Assembly: GCF_016616885.1 (NCBI RefSeq)
Contig: NZ_CP067102.1
Location: 3,748,501-3,812,500, forward strand
Reading direction: 5' to 3'
Length of the DNA: 64,000 nt
DNA from: Bradyrhizobium diazoefficiens
GTDB lineage: Bacteria > Pseudomonadota > Alphaproteobacteria > Rhizobiales > Xanthobacteraceae
Below the pieces are notes generated by a model. It saw only the letters and a program-made list of their open reading frames with translations. It did no database searches and was not told where the DNA came from. This document shows positions 8,556 to 17,730 of this stretch, piece after piece (position 1 is the first letter of the stretch; the number at the start of each line of letters is the position of its first letter). The translations under genes were made by a program, and so were the position numbers.

Positions 8556-10121
8556 TCATTCAGCCGGTAGCGCCGCCGGCCGCAGTGCGGGTTCCGGCAG
8601 ACCGAGCGCACCCAGCGGCCCCATGCGGATGTATCGAAGCATCAGCATGATATCGACGACCAGAAGACAGGAGTAGAACAGGACGAAGCCCGCGAGCGAG
8701 AACAAGACCTGCGCGGCCGAGACCGACGACACGGCAAGAAATGTCGGCAGAACGCCGTCAATTGCCCAGGGCTGTCGTCCGTATTCAGCGACGACCCATC
8801 CGAGTTCGGCCGCGACCCATGGCAGCGGCAGCGAGCACAACATAAGGCGCAGCGACCAGCGGCGCGAAAAATCGTAATGCGTAGCCTGCCAGAATGCGAG
8901 CGCGAACAGCCCGATGAAGTAGAAGCCAAGCGCCACCATGAAGCGGAAGCTCCAGAACAGGGGAGCGACGTTGGGCACGGTGTCGCCGGCAGCGCGCTTG
9001 ATGGTGGCGGCATCGGCCGTTCGCGGATCGGAGACGTAGCGTTTGAGCAGCAGGGCGTAGCCGAGGTCGGCAGCATGCTCGCGAAGCTGCGCCGCAGCAG
9101 CGCTGTCAGCGCGGTTCGCCTTGAGCTTCTCGAGCGAATCATAGGCCAAAAGGCCGTTGCGAATTCGCTCCTCTGCGTGCGTCACAAGATCGTTGATTCC
9201 TGGCACCGGCTGGTTGAACGAGCGGGTTGCGATGATGCCGAGCATCCACGGTATTTTGACCGCGTATTTGACCTCTTGGCTGCGTGCGTCGGGGAAGCCG
9301 ACCAGATTGAAGCCTGCCGGAGGCGGCTCCGTCTCCCACATTCCTTCGATGGCGGCGAGCTTCATCCTCTGGTTCTCGGACACGGTGTAACCGCTCTCGT
9401 CGCCGAGCACGACGACGCACAACGCTGCGGCAAGGCCAAAGGCCGAGGCCACGACGATCGATCGCTTCGCGAAAGCCTGGAAGCGCCCGGACAGCAGATA
9501 GAAGGAGGAAATGGCGAGAACAAACATCGAGCCGGTGACATAGCCGGCGCCCACCGTGTGCACAAATTTCGCCTGACCGACAGGATTGAAGATCAGGTCC
9601 CAAAATGAAATCAGCTCCATTCGCATTGTTTCGGCGTTGAAGACCGCTCCGGTCGGATACTGCATCCATCCGTTGGCGATCAGGATCCAGAGCGCGGAGA
9701 GGTTTGAGCCGATCGCGACCAGCCACGTCACAGCGAGATGACCAAGCTTCGGCAGCCGGTCCCATCCGAAGAAAAAAAGCCCGACGAAGGTCGACTCGAG
9801 AAAGAATGCCATCAGACCTTCGATTGCCAGCGGAGCGCCAAAGATGTCGCCGACATAGTGCGAGTAGTAGGCCCAATTGGTCCCGAACTGGAATTCCATG
9901 GTGATACCGGTGGCAACCCCCATGGCGAAGTTGATGCCGAACAATTTCCCCCAGAATTTTGTCATGTCGCGCCAGATCTGGCGGCCAGTCATGACGTAAA
10001 CGCTCTCCATAATGGCAAGCAGGAACGACAGCCCGAGCGTTAGCGGCACGAATAGGAAGTGATAGAGGGCCGTTACGGCAAATTGCAGCCGCGATAAGCT
10101 GACGGGATCAAGGTCGAACAT
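8556..10121 (-). CDS. cydA: Cytochrome bd ubiquinol oxidase subunit I
   Basis: A 521-aa haem-carrying subunit of the bd oxidase. It shows the b595 ligand region at the N-terminus (His21 in TALYHFLFVP), the b558 ligand His in KFVHTVGAGYVTG, the methionine ligand in FWSFRFMVALG, and the signature GWVVAEYGRQPW. The loop between helices 6 and 7 is long, as in the E. coli type that uses CydX. I place the start at the ATG at 10121, preceded by AGGGGGGAC at good spacing; an ATG six codons upstream overlaps that ribosome binding site. The stop of the small upstream gene (cydP-like) lies 1 bp before this start. Confidence 0.96.
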   Translation of the reverse strand: MFDLDPVSLSRLQFAVTALYHFLFVPLTLGLSFLLAIMESVYVMTGRQIWRDMTKFWGKLFGINFAMGVATGITMEFQFGTNWAYYSHYVGDIFGAPLAIEGLMAFFLESTFVGLFFFGWDRLPKLGHLAVTWLVAIGSNLSALWILIANGWMQYPTGAVFNAETMRMELISFWDLIFNPVGQAKFVHTVGAGYVTGSMFVLAISSFYLLSGRFQAFAKRSIVVASAFGLAAALCVVVLGDESGYTVSENQRMKLAAIEGMWETEPPPAGFNLVGFPDARSQEVKYAVKIPWMLGIIATRSFNQPVPGINDLVTHAEERIRNGLLAYDSLEKLKANRADSAAAAQLREHAADLGYALLLKRYVSDPRTADAATIKRAAGDTVPNVAPLFWSFRFMVALGFYFIGLFALAFWQATHYDFSRRWSLRLMLCSLPLPWVAAELGWVVAEYGRQPWAIDGVLPTFLAVSSVSAAQVLFSLAGFVLFYSCLLVVDIMLMLRYIRMGPLGALGLPEPALRPAALPAE

Positions 10122-10122
10122 G

Positions 10123-10344
10123 TCAACGTCCCCCCTCATTCAGTGACGGCGCAGGACCTATCAGGCGCGAAATTGCGCCCGGATCGACGCTCGGCCGCTC
10201 GTTAGTCGAGAACAGGAAAATGCTTGCAGCCACTATCGCCAACAGCTTGAGCGTCAGCACCAGCATGATGGCCTTCGCAAGCGGGGTCGGCGGCCGCACG
10301 CCGGCGGCAAGGAAAGCGGCAAGCGAGGATATGACAGCGTTCAA
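10123..10344 (-). CDS. cydP: Putative cytochrome oxidase small subunit CydP-like, 73 aa
   Basis: A small one-helix membrane protein encoded directly before cydA. The core (PLAKAIMLVLTLKLLAIV, then FLFSTNERPSVDPGAISRL) matches the CydP pattern: a charged/proline entry, one helix, and a short periplasmic tail with a VD..A..RL motif. CydP is known as an accessory small subunit of bd oxidases, but its identity here rests on pattern and context. I choose the TTG at 10344 because GGGGGA lies 6 bp before it. Longer frames start at 10386 (ATG) and 10446 (GTG), but the latter lies almost at the FixK box and could not be in the transcript. Confidence 0.68.
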   Translation of the reverse strand: MNAVISSLAAFLAAGVRPPTPLAKAIMLVLTLKLLAIVAASIFLFSTNERPSVDPGAISRLIGPAPSLNEGGR

Positions 10345-10450
10345 TATTTCCCCCGGCTTTTGGAGGGCAGACGGGCTGTCCACCATAGGAGAGGTGTCGG
10401 CGCCGTTCTGCCGTGCGACACAATCAAAAAGGCACACCACGGTCACGTAA

Positions 10451-10464
10451 TTGATTTAGATCAA
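10451..10464 (-). promoter_or_regulatory. FixK/FNR box upstream of cydPABX
   Basis: TTGATTTAGATCAA is a perfect TTGAT-N4-ATCAA site. Placed at the usual -41.5, it predicts a transcription start near 10416 and a leader of about 70 nt to the TTG at 10344. Confidence 0.85.
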
Positions 10465-10679
10465 GACTAGATCGGCGAGGTGTTAACGCGGCTGCCGATG
10501 GACGCCGCTAATCTAAGGCTGCCGGCGGGGCTGGTTTTGCGCGGTAGACTCGGGAAACGTCCGGTCGCCTCCTGGCCGCGGCCGGCCCACGTGCTCATCC
10601 ATTGGTTGAAGCTTAGAAATCCGAGAGACATCTTTGTTAATCTGGATCAAATGGTCCGCATCCGCTCGGATGCTGGGTT
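10465..10679. other. Intergenic stretch with an extra FixK-like site
   Basis: 215 bp between the cyd promoter and the 3' end of the GNAT gene, without a supported gene. It holds the FixK-like site at 10637-10650, which has no evident target gene. A small RNA reading leftwards from that site would fit here, but nothing else supports one. Confidence 0.35.
10637..10650. promoter_or_regulatory. Imperfect FixK-like site without a clear target
   Basis: TTAATCTGGATCAA differs from TTGAT-N4-ATCAA at one position. It lies 30 bp beyond the 3' end of the GNAT gene and about 190 bp upstream of the cyd FixK box. Either a second site for cyd, a small RNA promoter, or chance. Confidence 0.4.
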
Positions 10680-11201
10680 TCATGCGAGCGGCAACGCCAG
10701 ATGGACTGTCTGCGGATCTCGCCTGCTGGTGGGCTTGAAGTCAAACTTTCTGAAGATGTTCAGCATCGCTGCGTTCTCCGGCAGAACCTCCGCCATCAAT
10801 TCCTTCAGTCCGGCTTCCGTTGCGATCGCAACAAGATGGCGCATCAGGATCGAGCCTATGCCGCGGCCCTGCCAGGCATCGACCACCATGAAGGCCATCT
10901 CGGCGTGTCCCGGTTCGAAGACGATGTAGCGGCCGCCACCGACGATGGTTTTTCGGCCTGCGTCCTCGGCGAGCACGACCAGCCCCACATGGTTCTTGAA
11001 ATCGACGTTCATGAAGAAAGCACGCTCCTTGTCGGAGAAGTGGCGCTTCATCACGAAGAAGCGACGCTGCAGCGATTGCGCGCTCGCTTGCTCCAGGGCA
11101 GCGAGCATGGCGGCCTCGTCCTCTGGGCGAAGTGCGCGGATCTCGGCCGTGCTGCCGTCTCGCAACTGTTCGTGGGCGATGTAGCTGGCGAGGTCCGACA
11201 T
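10680..11201 (-). CDS. GNAT-family N-acetyltransferase, 173 aa
   Basis: An acetyl-CoA-dependent acyltransferase of the GNAT fold. The conserved acetyl-CoA binding loop is seen as DAWQGRGIGSILM (about residues 112-124), with flanking beta strands (EMAFMVV before it, ELMAEVLPEN after it). It resembles the GNAT domain that is fused to the acyl-CoA synthetase Pat in protein lysine acetylation, but is free-standing here; the substrate is unknown. The ATG at 11201 is chosen for the preceding AAGGGAG and because upstream residues do not fit the family. It is divergent from the AI-2E transporter gene, with a perfect FixK box between them. Confidence 0.82.
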   Translation of the reverse strand: MSDLASYIAHEQLRDGSTAEIRALRPEDEAAMLAALEQASAQSLQRRFFVMKRHFSDKERAFFMNVDFKNHVGLVVLAEDAGRKTIVGGGRYIVFEPGHAEMAFMVVDAWQGRGIGSILMRHLVAIATEAGLKELMAEVLPENAAMLNIFRKFDFKPTSRRDPQTVHLALPLA

Positions 11202-11277
11202 CTGGGCTCCCTTGCCGCAAGCCGGGTGGCTATTTGAGCGGCACCAGCCGATGAAGCTTCCGGCCGACCGCGGTTGT

Positions 11278-11291
11278 TTGATCTGGATCAA
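11278..11291. promoter_or_regulatory. FixK/FNR box in a divergent promoter region
   Basis: TTGATCTGGATCAA, a perfect palindromic site. It lies 77 bp upstream of the GNAT start (minus strand) and 51 bp upstream of the AI-2E transporter GTG (plus strand). The -41.5 rule gives starts near 11244 (left) or 11325 (right), so either or both genes may be induced at low oxygen. Confidence 0.83.
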
Positions 11292-11341
11292 GACGACGTC
11301 GCAAAGGCTAGAGCTAGGCTCAGCCACAGTCCAGATGGGGC

Positions 11342-12427
11342 GTGGCCTTGAAGACACTCCGTCAGCGTTTGACCGGCGAAGACATGATCCAGCTTGTGAT
11401 CCGGCTCGGATTGCTCGCCTTGTTAGTCGTCTGGACATTCGTCGTGATCCGACCGTTCGTGCCGATCCTGGCCTGGGCGATCGTGCTCGCCGTCGCGTTC
11501 AATCCGGTCTTTAGCTGGCTTGCCAAATTGCTTGGCGGCAGCCCAAAACTCGCGGCGCTCATTCTCACCGTGATCAATCTTGCCATCGTCATCGGACCGG
11601 CAACCTGGCTCGGCCTGAGTGCCGTGGATGGCATCAAGGACATCGCCGGACAGCTCAACGCCGGCGAGCTTGTCGTTCCTTCTCCACCGCAGGCCATCAA
11701 GAGCTGGCCGTTGGTAGGACCGCAGCTCCATGCGTTGTGGGATGAGGCCTCGATCAATATCCGCTCGGTCCTGCGCGAAATCGTGCCCTATCTGAAACCG
11801 CTCGCGACCACCATGCTCGGCTTTGTGGGCGATGCCGGCCTGGGCACGCTCATGTTTCTTCTTTCGGTGGTGGTGGCCGGCTTCATTTTTCCCCACGGGT
11901 CGCAGCTCGTGGCGGCGATTCGGGGATTCCTGGCGCGAATCGTGCCCGAACAGAGTGAGCATTTTCTGAAATTGGCGGGCGCGACGATACGTGCCGTATC
12001 CCAGGGGGTCATCGGCGTTGCGGTCATCCAGGCACTGCTCGCCGGTATCGGATTCAAGCTGGCCGGTATACCCAGCGCAGGCCTGCTGGCTTTCGCGGTC
12101 TTGCTCCTGAGTATCGTGCAAATCGGCGCGACGGTCATTCTGCTTCCGGTGATTGTCTGGATCTGGTTCGACAAGGATATCCCCATCGCGCTCCTGCTCA
12201 GCGTGTTTCTGGGCATCGTCAGCGTGCTCGATAACATATTGAAGCCGTTGGTGATGGGCCGCGGGCTAACGACGCCGACGCTGGTCATTCTGATAGGGGT
12301 GATTGGGGGAACTCTGGCGCATGGGATCGTCGGTCTCTTCGTCGGGCCGATCATTCTCTCGGTCGCCTGGGAATTGGCGGTGGCCTGGATCCGTATCGAT
12401 CGCGCTGATCCGGCAGCGCTGCCGTGA
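11342..12427 (+). CDS. AI-2E/PerM-family transporter
   Basis: A 361-aa inner-membrane protein of the AI-2E transporter (TqsA/PerM/YdiK) family. About eight hydrophobic helices are visible, in two N-terminal pairs (about 17-80), a central soluble part (about 85-150), and a C-terminal bundle with the pattern PLVMGRGLTTPTLVILIGVIGG (about 300-325) typical of the family. The substrate cannot be told: members export autoinducer 2 or exchange sodium and protons. The GTG at 11342 is used; the ATG at 11384 is a plausible alternative. A perfect FixK box lies 51 bp upstream, and the next operon begins 80 bp downstream. Confidence 0.82.
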   Translation: MALKTLRQRLTGEDMIQLVIRLGLLALLVVWTFVVIRPFVPILAWAIVLAVAFNPVFSWLAKLLGGSPKLAALILTVINLAIVIGPATWLGLSAVDGIKDIAGQLNAGELVVPSPPQAIKSWPLVGPQLHALWDEASINIRSVLREIVPYLKPLATTMLGFVGDAGLGTLMFLLSVVVAGFIFPHGSQLVAAIRGFLARIVPEQSEHFLKLAGATIRAVSQGVIGVAVIQALLAGIGFKLAGIPSAGLLAFAVLLLSIVQIGATVILLPVIVWIWFDKDIPIALLLSVFLGIVSVLDNILKPLVMGRGLTTPTLVILIGVIGGTLAHGIVGLFVGPIILSVAWELAVAWIRIDRADPAALP

Positions 12428-12437
12428 GTGCCGAACG

Positions 12438-12451
12438 TTGACCTAAATCAA
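12438..12451 (+). promoter_or_regulatory. FixK/FNR box upstream of DUF3141-pta-ackA-fabI
   Basis: TTGACCTAAATCAA matches TTGAT-N4-ATCAA with one change. At -41.5 it predicts a start near 12486, about 20 bp before the ATG at 12507. Confidence 0.75.
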
Positions 12452-12506
12452 CGTCGCCTGGTCCTGAGGCCACTTGAATTGAGACGCGCGACAGAGAGGT
12501 CTGAAT

Positions 12507-14729
12507 ATGTCGATGGAAACTCCAAACCTGCCAGGCGGACCCCTATCCGGCCTTGTCGCCTCGGGAATCGAATACATGGTCGATGCGGGGCAGCGCAGCG
12601 TGCTGTTTCTGGACATCATGCGCCAACGCGGCGACCAGTACCGGGAGCATGTCGCGCAAACGGCTCCGCACGTCCTGCAATATGCCGCGGAATTGATCAT
12701 CGACGGGCGCAAGTTGGACGAGCCGGTCAACTACGCGCTGGTCCGCATTATTCCGCCCAAGGGCGTCGAGATCGATCTCGAGCGGCGTCCATTCATCGTG
12801 GTCGATCCGCGTGCCGGGCACGGTCCTGGAATTGGCGGGTTCAAGGCAGACAGCGAGATCGGCGTTGCGATGAAGGCTGGGCATCCCTGCTACTTCGTCG
12901 GCTTCCTGCCGGATCCGATGCCGGGACAGACCATCGAGCGCATCGCGCGCGCCGAAGCGCTATTCATCGAGAAGGTCGTTAGCCTCCATCCCCAGGCTGA
13001 CGGCAAGCCGTGCGTGATTGGCAACTGCCAGGCCGGCTGGGCTGTCATGATTCTGGCCTCGCTGCGACCAGAAATGTTCGGACCGTTGATCATCGCCGGC
13101 GCGCCGCTCGCCTATTGGGAGGGCGTCCATGGCAAATATCCAATGCGCTATTCGGGCGGCCTGTTGGGCGGGAGCTGGCTCACCGCGCTGACCAGCGATC
13201 TCGGGGGTGGCAAGTTCGACGGCGCTTGGTTGGTGCAGAACTTCGAGAACCAGAATCCCTCGAACACGCTCTGGACCAAGCAATACAACGTTTATTCCAA
13301 GGTCGACACCGAAGCCGATCGCTATCTTGAGTTCGAGCGCTGGTGGGGCGGACACGTCAACCTGAACGCGGAGGAAATCCAGTTCATCGTCGATGAATTG
13401 TTCGTCGGCAACAACCTCGCCGCCGGAAACATCAAGATGTCCGATGGCGCAATCGTGGATCTGCGCAACATCAGATCGCCGATCGTGGTGTTCTGCTCGG
13501 CGGGCGACAACGTCACGCCGCCGCAGCAGGCGCTCAACTGGATCCTCGATTGCTATGCCGACGTCGACGAGATCAGGGCTTACGGTCAAACCATCGTCTA
13601 TACCGTTCACGAAACCGTCGGTCATCTCGGTATTTTCGTGTCGGGCGGCGTCGCCAAGAAGGAGCACGCCGAGTTCTCCAGCAATATCGATCTGATCGAC
13701 GTGCTTCCGCCGGGGCTCTATGAAGCGACTTTTGAGGCGAGAGGATCGGACACTCTCAATGCCTATCTCGCCGTCGGCCAATGGGTCATGCGCTGCGAGG
13801 CGCGGACGCTCGACGACATCCGCGCCATGGGCGGCAATTCCCCGGAGGACGAGCGGCGATTCGCGGCTGCCAAGCGGGTCTCCGAGCTCAATCTCGCTGC
13901 CTACCAGAAGTTCGTCCAGCCCTGGGTCAAATCCATGGTGACGCCCCAGATGGCGGAGTGGGCGCGCAACATGCACCCGCTGCGGCTGCAATACGAGGCC
14001 TTCAGCAGCCAAAATCCATGGATGTCCGCGGTGAAGTCGGCCGCCGAGAAGGTCGAGGACAACCGCAAGCCGGTCGCGAAGGACAATCCCTTTTTGGCGT
14101 TCCAGGAGCAGATGTCCAAACAGATCGTTCATGCGCTGGATAGCTGGCGGGACTCGCAGGAGAGGCTGAGCGAGGCGATCTTCCTCAACGTATACGGTTC
14201 GCCCACACTTCAAGCTGCGGTCGGGATCGACCCGAAATCCGAGCCGTCGCGCCGGCGCGAAATGCCGGCTGAACACCGCGCGATGCTCGACAAGCGGATT
14301 GCCGAGCTGAAATCGAAGATCGGCGAAGGTGGCCTTCGCGAAGCTGCCATTCGTGCACTGCTTTATGTGGGCTCGGCGCGCGGCATGGTCGATGAGCGGA
14401 GCATCGAGGCGCTTCGCCGACTTCGCCGCGATCAGGCAGGAGCGCGGCTGACGCTGCCCGAATTCAAGATGCTGGTGCGCGAGCAATTCTTCATGCTGGT
14501 GCTCGATCGGGAAGGGGCCGTGGCCGCCATCCCGAAGATCTTGCCCGAAGACATTAACCGGCGCCGCGCGGCAATCGAGGCAGTACGAGAGGTATTGTCC
14601 GCAAGCGAGGACATCACCGGTGAGAGCGCGAACCGAATGAAGCGCGTCGCTGAACTCTTCGGTGTGGATGCGGGAGGGGAGCCGGCTTCGAACGTCGCCC
14701 CTTTCGATCCGAAGGCAAGGGCGTCGTAA
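12507..14729 (+). CDS. DUF3141 protein, PHA-synthase-like alpha/beta hydrolase
   Basis: A 740-aa protein of the DUF3141 family, related to polyhydroxyalkanoate synthases. The N-terminal half has an alpha/beta-hydrolase layout with a cysteine at the nucleophile elbow (IGNCQAGWA, Cys174), like the G-x-C-x-G box of PhaC. An aspartate (Asp334 in FCSAGDNVTPP) and a histidine (His373 in ETVGHLGIF) complete a likely triad. The C-terminal half (about 480-740) is helical, charged and unassigned. ATG at 12507. Pta, AckA and FabI follow within 27, 5 and -4 bp, so the four form an operon behind a FixK box. Whether it polymerises, depolymerises or transfers acyl groups is not known from sequence. Confidence 0.85.
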   Translation: MSMETPNLPGGPLSGLVASGIEYMVDAGQRSVLFLDIMRQRGDQYREHVAQTAPHVLQYAAELIIDGRKLDEPVNYALVRIIPPKGVEIDLERRPFIVVDPRAGHGPGIGGFKADSEIGVAMKAGHPCYFVGFLPDPMPGQTIERIARAEALFIEKVVSLHPQADGKPCVIGNCQAGWAVMILASLRPEMFGPLIIAGAPLAYWEGVHGKYPMRYSGGLLGGSWLTALTSDLGGGKFDGAWLVQNFENQNPSNTLWTKQYNVYSKVDTEADRYLEFERWWGGHVNLNAEEIQFIVDELFVGNNLAAGNIKMSDGAIVDLRNIRSPIVVFCSAGDNVTPPQQALNWILDCYADVDEIRAYGQTIVYTVHETVGHLGIFVSGGVAKKEHAEFSSNIDLIDVLPPGLYEATFEARGSDTLNAYLAVGQWVMRCEARTLDDIRAMGGNSPEDERRFAAAKRVSELNLAAYQKFVQPWVKSMVTPQMAEWARNMHPLRLQYEAFSSQNPWMSAVKSAAEKVEDNRKPVAKDNPFLAFQEQMSKQIVHALDSWRDSQERLSEAIFLNVYGSPTLQAAVGIDPKSEPSRRREMPAEHRAMLDKRIAELKSKIGEGGLREAAIRALLYVGSARGMVDERSIEALRRLRRDQAGARLTLPEFKMLVREQFFMLVLDREGAVAAIPKILPEDINRRRAAIEAVREVLSASEDITGESANRMKRVAELFGVDAGGEPASNVAPFDPKARAS

Positions 14730-14756
14730 CGCGGATTGGCAGGATTGGGAGACACT

Positions 14757-15719
14757 ATGTCGGTTGACACGACGAAGATGCAGTCCGGCACCAAGTACGA
14801 CCGCCTAATCGCGGCGGCCAAGGCCGTGCCGCCAACGCCGACCATCGTGGTGCATCCCTGTGATGAGACCTCGCTCCGTGGCGCTGTCGACAGCGCGAGC
14901 GCTGGTATCATCCGGCCGATCCTGGTCGGGCCCGAAGGGAAGATCAGGGACACGGCGAGCAAGCATGGCCTCGACGTCTCGGGCTACGAGGTTGTCGATG
15001 CGGCACATAGCGATGAGTCGGCCGCCAAAGGCGTCGAACTGATCCATGCGGCCAAAGGCGAAATGCTGATGAAGGGCAGCCTGCATACAGATGAACTGAT
15101 GCGCGCCGTCACCGCAAAGACGGGCGGCCTGCGCAGCGATCGGCGCATCAGCCACGTGTTCGTCATGGACGTGCCGGCGTATGCTGAGACAATCTTCGTC
15201 ACCGACGCGGCCATCAACATTTTTCCGGACCTCGACGCCAAGCGGGACATCATCCAGAACGCAATCGATCTCTACAACCAAGCCGGCTTTGGCAAATCGC
15301 CGCGGGTGGCAATTCTGTCGGCGGTCGAGACGGTCACCTCCAAGATTCCATCGACGATCGAGGCGGCGGCGCTCTGCAAGATGGCCGATCGCGGGCAGAT
15401 CACAGGTGGCGTGCTCGATGGTCCGCTGGCGTTCGACAATGCAATCGACCCCGAGGCCGCGCGGATCAAGGGCATCAAATCCGAAGTCGCCGGTCGTGGG
15501 CAGATCCTGGTCGTACCCGACCTCGAATCCGGCAACATGCTGGCGAAGAATCTCGCTTATTTCGCTAAGGCCGATGGCGCCGGTATCGTGCTCGGCGCCC
15601 GGGTACCGGTCGTGCTCACGTCCCGTGCCGATTCGGCGCGCTCGCGAATGGCGTCTTGCGCAGTGGCCGCGCTCTATGCGCACGCGCGGCAGCAAAAATC
15701 GCCAACGGTCGCCGCGTGA
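14757..15719 (+). CDS. pta: Phosphate acetyl/butyryltransferase
   Basis: A 320-aa PTA_PTB family enzyme that exchanges acyl-CoA and phosphate for acyl-phosphate and CoA. Family patterns include the N-terminal [22 protein letters not shown] segment in two halves, the central SHVFVMDVP and [11 protein letters not shown] (about residues 140-165), and the C-terminal [17 protein letters not shown]. The short length without a DRTGG domain is closer to the short Pta/phosphotransbutyrylase class than to E. coli Pta, so the acyl chain may be acetyl, propionyl or butyryl. The ATG at 14757 follows GGATTGGGAG. The kinase gene starts 5 bp after its stop. Confidence 0.9.
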   Translation: MSVDTTKMQSGTKYDRLIAAAKAVPPTPTIVVHPCDETSLRGAVDSASAGIIRPILVGPEGKIRDTASKHGLDVSGYEVVDAAHSDESAAKGVELIHAAKGEMLMKGSLHTDELMRAVTAKTGGLRSDRRISHVFVMDVPAYAETIFVTDAAINIFPDLDAKRDIIQNAIDLYNQAGFGKSPRVAILSAVETVTSKIPSTIEAAALCKMADRGQITGGVLDGPLAFDNAIDPEAARIKGIKSEVAGRGQILVVPDLESGNMLAKNLAYFAKADGAGIVLGARVPVVLTSRADSARSRMASCAVAALYAHARQQKSPTVAA

Positions 15720-15724
15720 CCGCC

Positions 15725-16939
15725 ATGGACACGATCCTTGTCGTCAACGCGGGCTCCTCCAGCGTCAAGTTCCAGGTGTTCTCTGTCGAGGGCGAGGGCA
15801 CGTTGCGGCGCCAAATCAAGGGGCAGATGGACGGCATCGGCAGCCGCCCGCGCTTGCGCGCGAGCGGCGCGGGTGGAGATTCTTTGGCCGACCGCGCCTA
15901 TCCGATCGAGGCGGTCCCGGACGTTCCGGCTGCGATGCGAGTTGCGGGCGACTGGCTGCGAGACGAACTCCGCATCCAGCCGATCGCCGTCGGCCATCGT
16001 GTCGTGCATGGCGGGCCTGACTATGCACGTCCGGTTCTGATCGACCACGGCGTGGTGGCGCGCCTCGAGCGCTTCGTCAGCCTTGCCCCGCTGCATCAGC
16101 CGCACAATCTGGCGCCGATCCGTTCGATCCTTGCTAATTTCCCTGCGCTGCCGCAGGTCGCATGCTTCGATACCGCGTTTCACCGTACGCACAGTGCGGT
16201 CGCCGATCATTATGCGATCCCGCATCACCTCCACGCCGAGGGCGTGCGGCGCTACGGCTTCCACGGACTATCCTACGAATACATTGCGAAGACCCTGCTG
16301 CAGATCGCGCCCGAGATCGCCAAACGCCGGGTCATCGTCGCCCATCTCGGCAGTGGTGCATCGATGTGCGCGCTGAGGGATGGACAGAGCATCGAGAGCA
16401 CCATGGGTTTCACGGCGCTCGACGGACTGCCGATGGGAACGCGCCCGGGTCAACTCGATCCCGGCGTTGTGCTTTATCTCATCTCCGAGAAGGGAATGTC
16501 GGCGTCGAACGTGCAGAATTTCCTATATCGCGATTGCGGATTGAGGGGGCTCTCGGGCGTCAGCAACGATATGCGCGAGCTGGAAGCCAGCCAAGAGTCC
16601 AAGGCGAAGCTGGCTATCGACTATTTTGTTTATCGGATCGGCCTCAGCTCAGGCATGCTTGCGGCCGCTTTGCAGGGCTTGGATGCCTTCGTGTTCACGG
16701 CCGGCATTGGCGAGAATTCTGCAAACATCCGTGCACGCGTGGCAGAGCAGCTCGGCTGGCTCGGTGTTGCGGTCGATGCAGCCGAGAATGCGCGTCATTC
16801 GCGACTGATATCGCGGCTCAACAGTACCATCCCCGTTTACGTGGTGCCGACCGACGAGGAACTGATGATCGCGCAGCACACGTTGTCGCTGCTGATGAAC
16901 AGCCAATCGCCCAACCCAAGACATGAGAGGGTGTCATGA
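15725..16939 (+). CDS. ackA: Acetate/short-chain acid kinase
   Basis: A 404-aa acetokinase that converts acyl-phosphate and ADP to the acid and ATP. It begins [16 protein letters not shown] (first signature), has GHRVVHGG, the substrate region FDTAFHRT, the [11 protein letters not shown] phosphate loop, and [20 protein letters not shown]. The C-terminal [10 protein letters not shown] (about residues 322-331) is the second signature. Together with Pta it would form ATP by substrate-level phosphorylation. The sequence does not decide between acetate and butyrate. The stop overlaps the fabI start by 4 bp (ATGA), showing translational coupling. Confidence 0.93.
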   Translation: MDTILVVNAGSSSVKFQVFSVEGEGTLRRQIKGQMDGIGSRPRLRASGAGGDSLADRAYPIEAVPDVPAAMRVAGDWLRDELRIQPIAVGHRVVHGGPDYARPVLIDHGVVARLERFVSLAPLHQPHNLAPIRSILANFPALPQVACFDTAFHRTHSAVADHYAIPHHLHAEGVRRYGFHGLSYEYIAKTLLQIAPEIAKRRVIVAHLGSGASMCALRDGQSIESTMGFTALDGLPMGTRPGQLDPGVVLYLISEKGMSASNVQNFLYRDCGLRGLSGVSNDMRELEASQESKAKLAIDYFVYRIGLSSGMLAAALQGLDAFVFTAGIGENSANIRARVAEQLGWLGVAVDAAENARHSRLISRLNSTIPVYVVPTDEELMIAQHTLSLLMNSQSPNPRHERVS

Positions 16940-17724
16940 TCCCCGCATTCCCGGATAGCAAAGTCGCCCTGAAGGGCAAGAAAGGCCTCGTCGTCGGCAT
17001 CGCCAACGATCAATCCATCGCCTGGGGCTGCGCACGGGCGTTTCGCGCGCTCGGCGCCGATCTCGCCGTCACCTACCTCAATGAACGCGCCAAGAAGCAT
17101 GTCGAGCCGCTGGCGCAGGCGCTGGAAGCCCCGATCTTCATGCCGCTGGATGTCATGGTCGAAGGCCAGACGGAGCAGGTGTTCGAGCGCATCGCAAATG
17201 AATGGGGCCAGCTCGACTTCCTGCTGCACTCGATCGCCTTCTCGCCGAAGGAGGCATTGCATGGTCGCGTCGTGGATGTGAACCGCGACGGCTTCCTCAA
17301 GACGATGGATGTCTCGTGCTGGTCATTCCTGCGGATGGCCCATCTTGCCGAGCCGCTGATGAAGAACGGCGGCACGATGTTCACGATGACCTATTACGGC
17401 AGCCAGATGGTGGTGGAGAACTACAACATCATGGGTGTGGCGAAGGCGGCGCTCGAAGCGGCCGTTCGATATGCTGCGGCGGAACTGGGGCCGAAGGGCA
17501 TCCGTGTGCACGCGATCTCGCCCGGACCGCTCGCCACACGTGCGGCCTCAGGCATTCCGGAGTTCGACGAACTGATGGACAAGGCCCAGTCGAAGGCACC
17601 GGCGCGCAGCCTCGTCAGCATCGACGACGTCGGCAACGCCACCGCATTCCTGGCGCTCGACGGCGCCAAGCTCATCACCGGCGGCGTTCTTTATGTCGAT
17701 GGCGGCTATCACATCATCGATTGA
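16936..17724 (+). CDS. fabI: FabI-type enoyl-ACP/CoA reductase (NADH)
   Basis: A 262-aa short-chain dehydrogenase of the FabI class. It shows the atypical nucleotide-binding start ([15 protein letters not shown], about residues 16-30) that separates FabI from other SDRs, [11 protein letters not shown], and the active-site Tyr-x6-Lys arrangement ([17 protein letters not shown], about residues 158-174). The C-terminus [14 protein letters not shown] is normal. It is the last gene of the DUF3141-pta-ackA operon rather than of a fatty-acid operon, so it is probably a second, dedicated FabI. In this setting reduction of crotonyl- or another enoyl-thioester with NADH is plausible. Its 3' end faces maoC with a 6-bp gap. 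Confidence 0.9.
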   Translation: MIPAFPDSKVALKGKKGLVVGIANDQSIAWGCARAFRALGADLAVTYLNERAKKHVEPLAQALEAPIFMPLDVMVEGQTEQVFERIANEWGQLDFLLHSIAFSPKEALHGRVVDVNRDGFLKTMDVSCWSFLRMAHLAEPLMKNGGTMFTMTYYGSQMVVENYNIMGVAKAALEAAVRYAAAELGPKGIRVHAISPGPLATRAASGIPEFDELMDKAQSKAPARSLVSIDDVGNATAFLALDGAKLITGGVLYVDGGYHIID

Positions 17725-17730
17725 ACGCGC

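Noticed and set aside
12960..14486. A 508-codon open frame on the minus strand inside the DUF3141 gene
   Set aside because: It mirrors a real plus-strand gene with matching catalytic motifs; high GC third positions keep the antisense frame open. Composition is Arg/His/Asp-rich without any domain.
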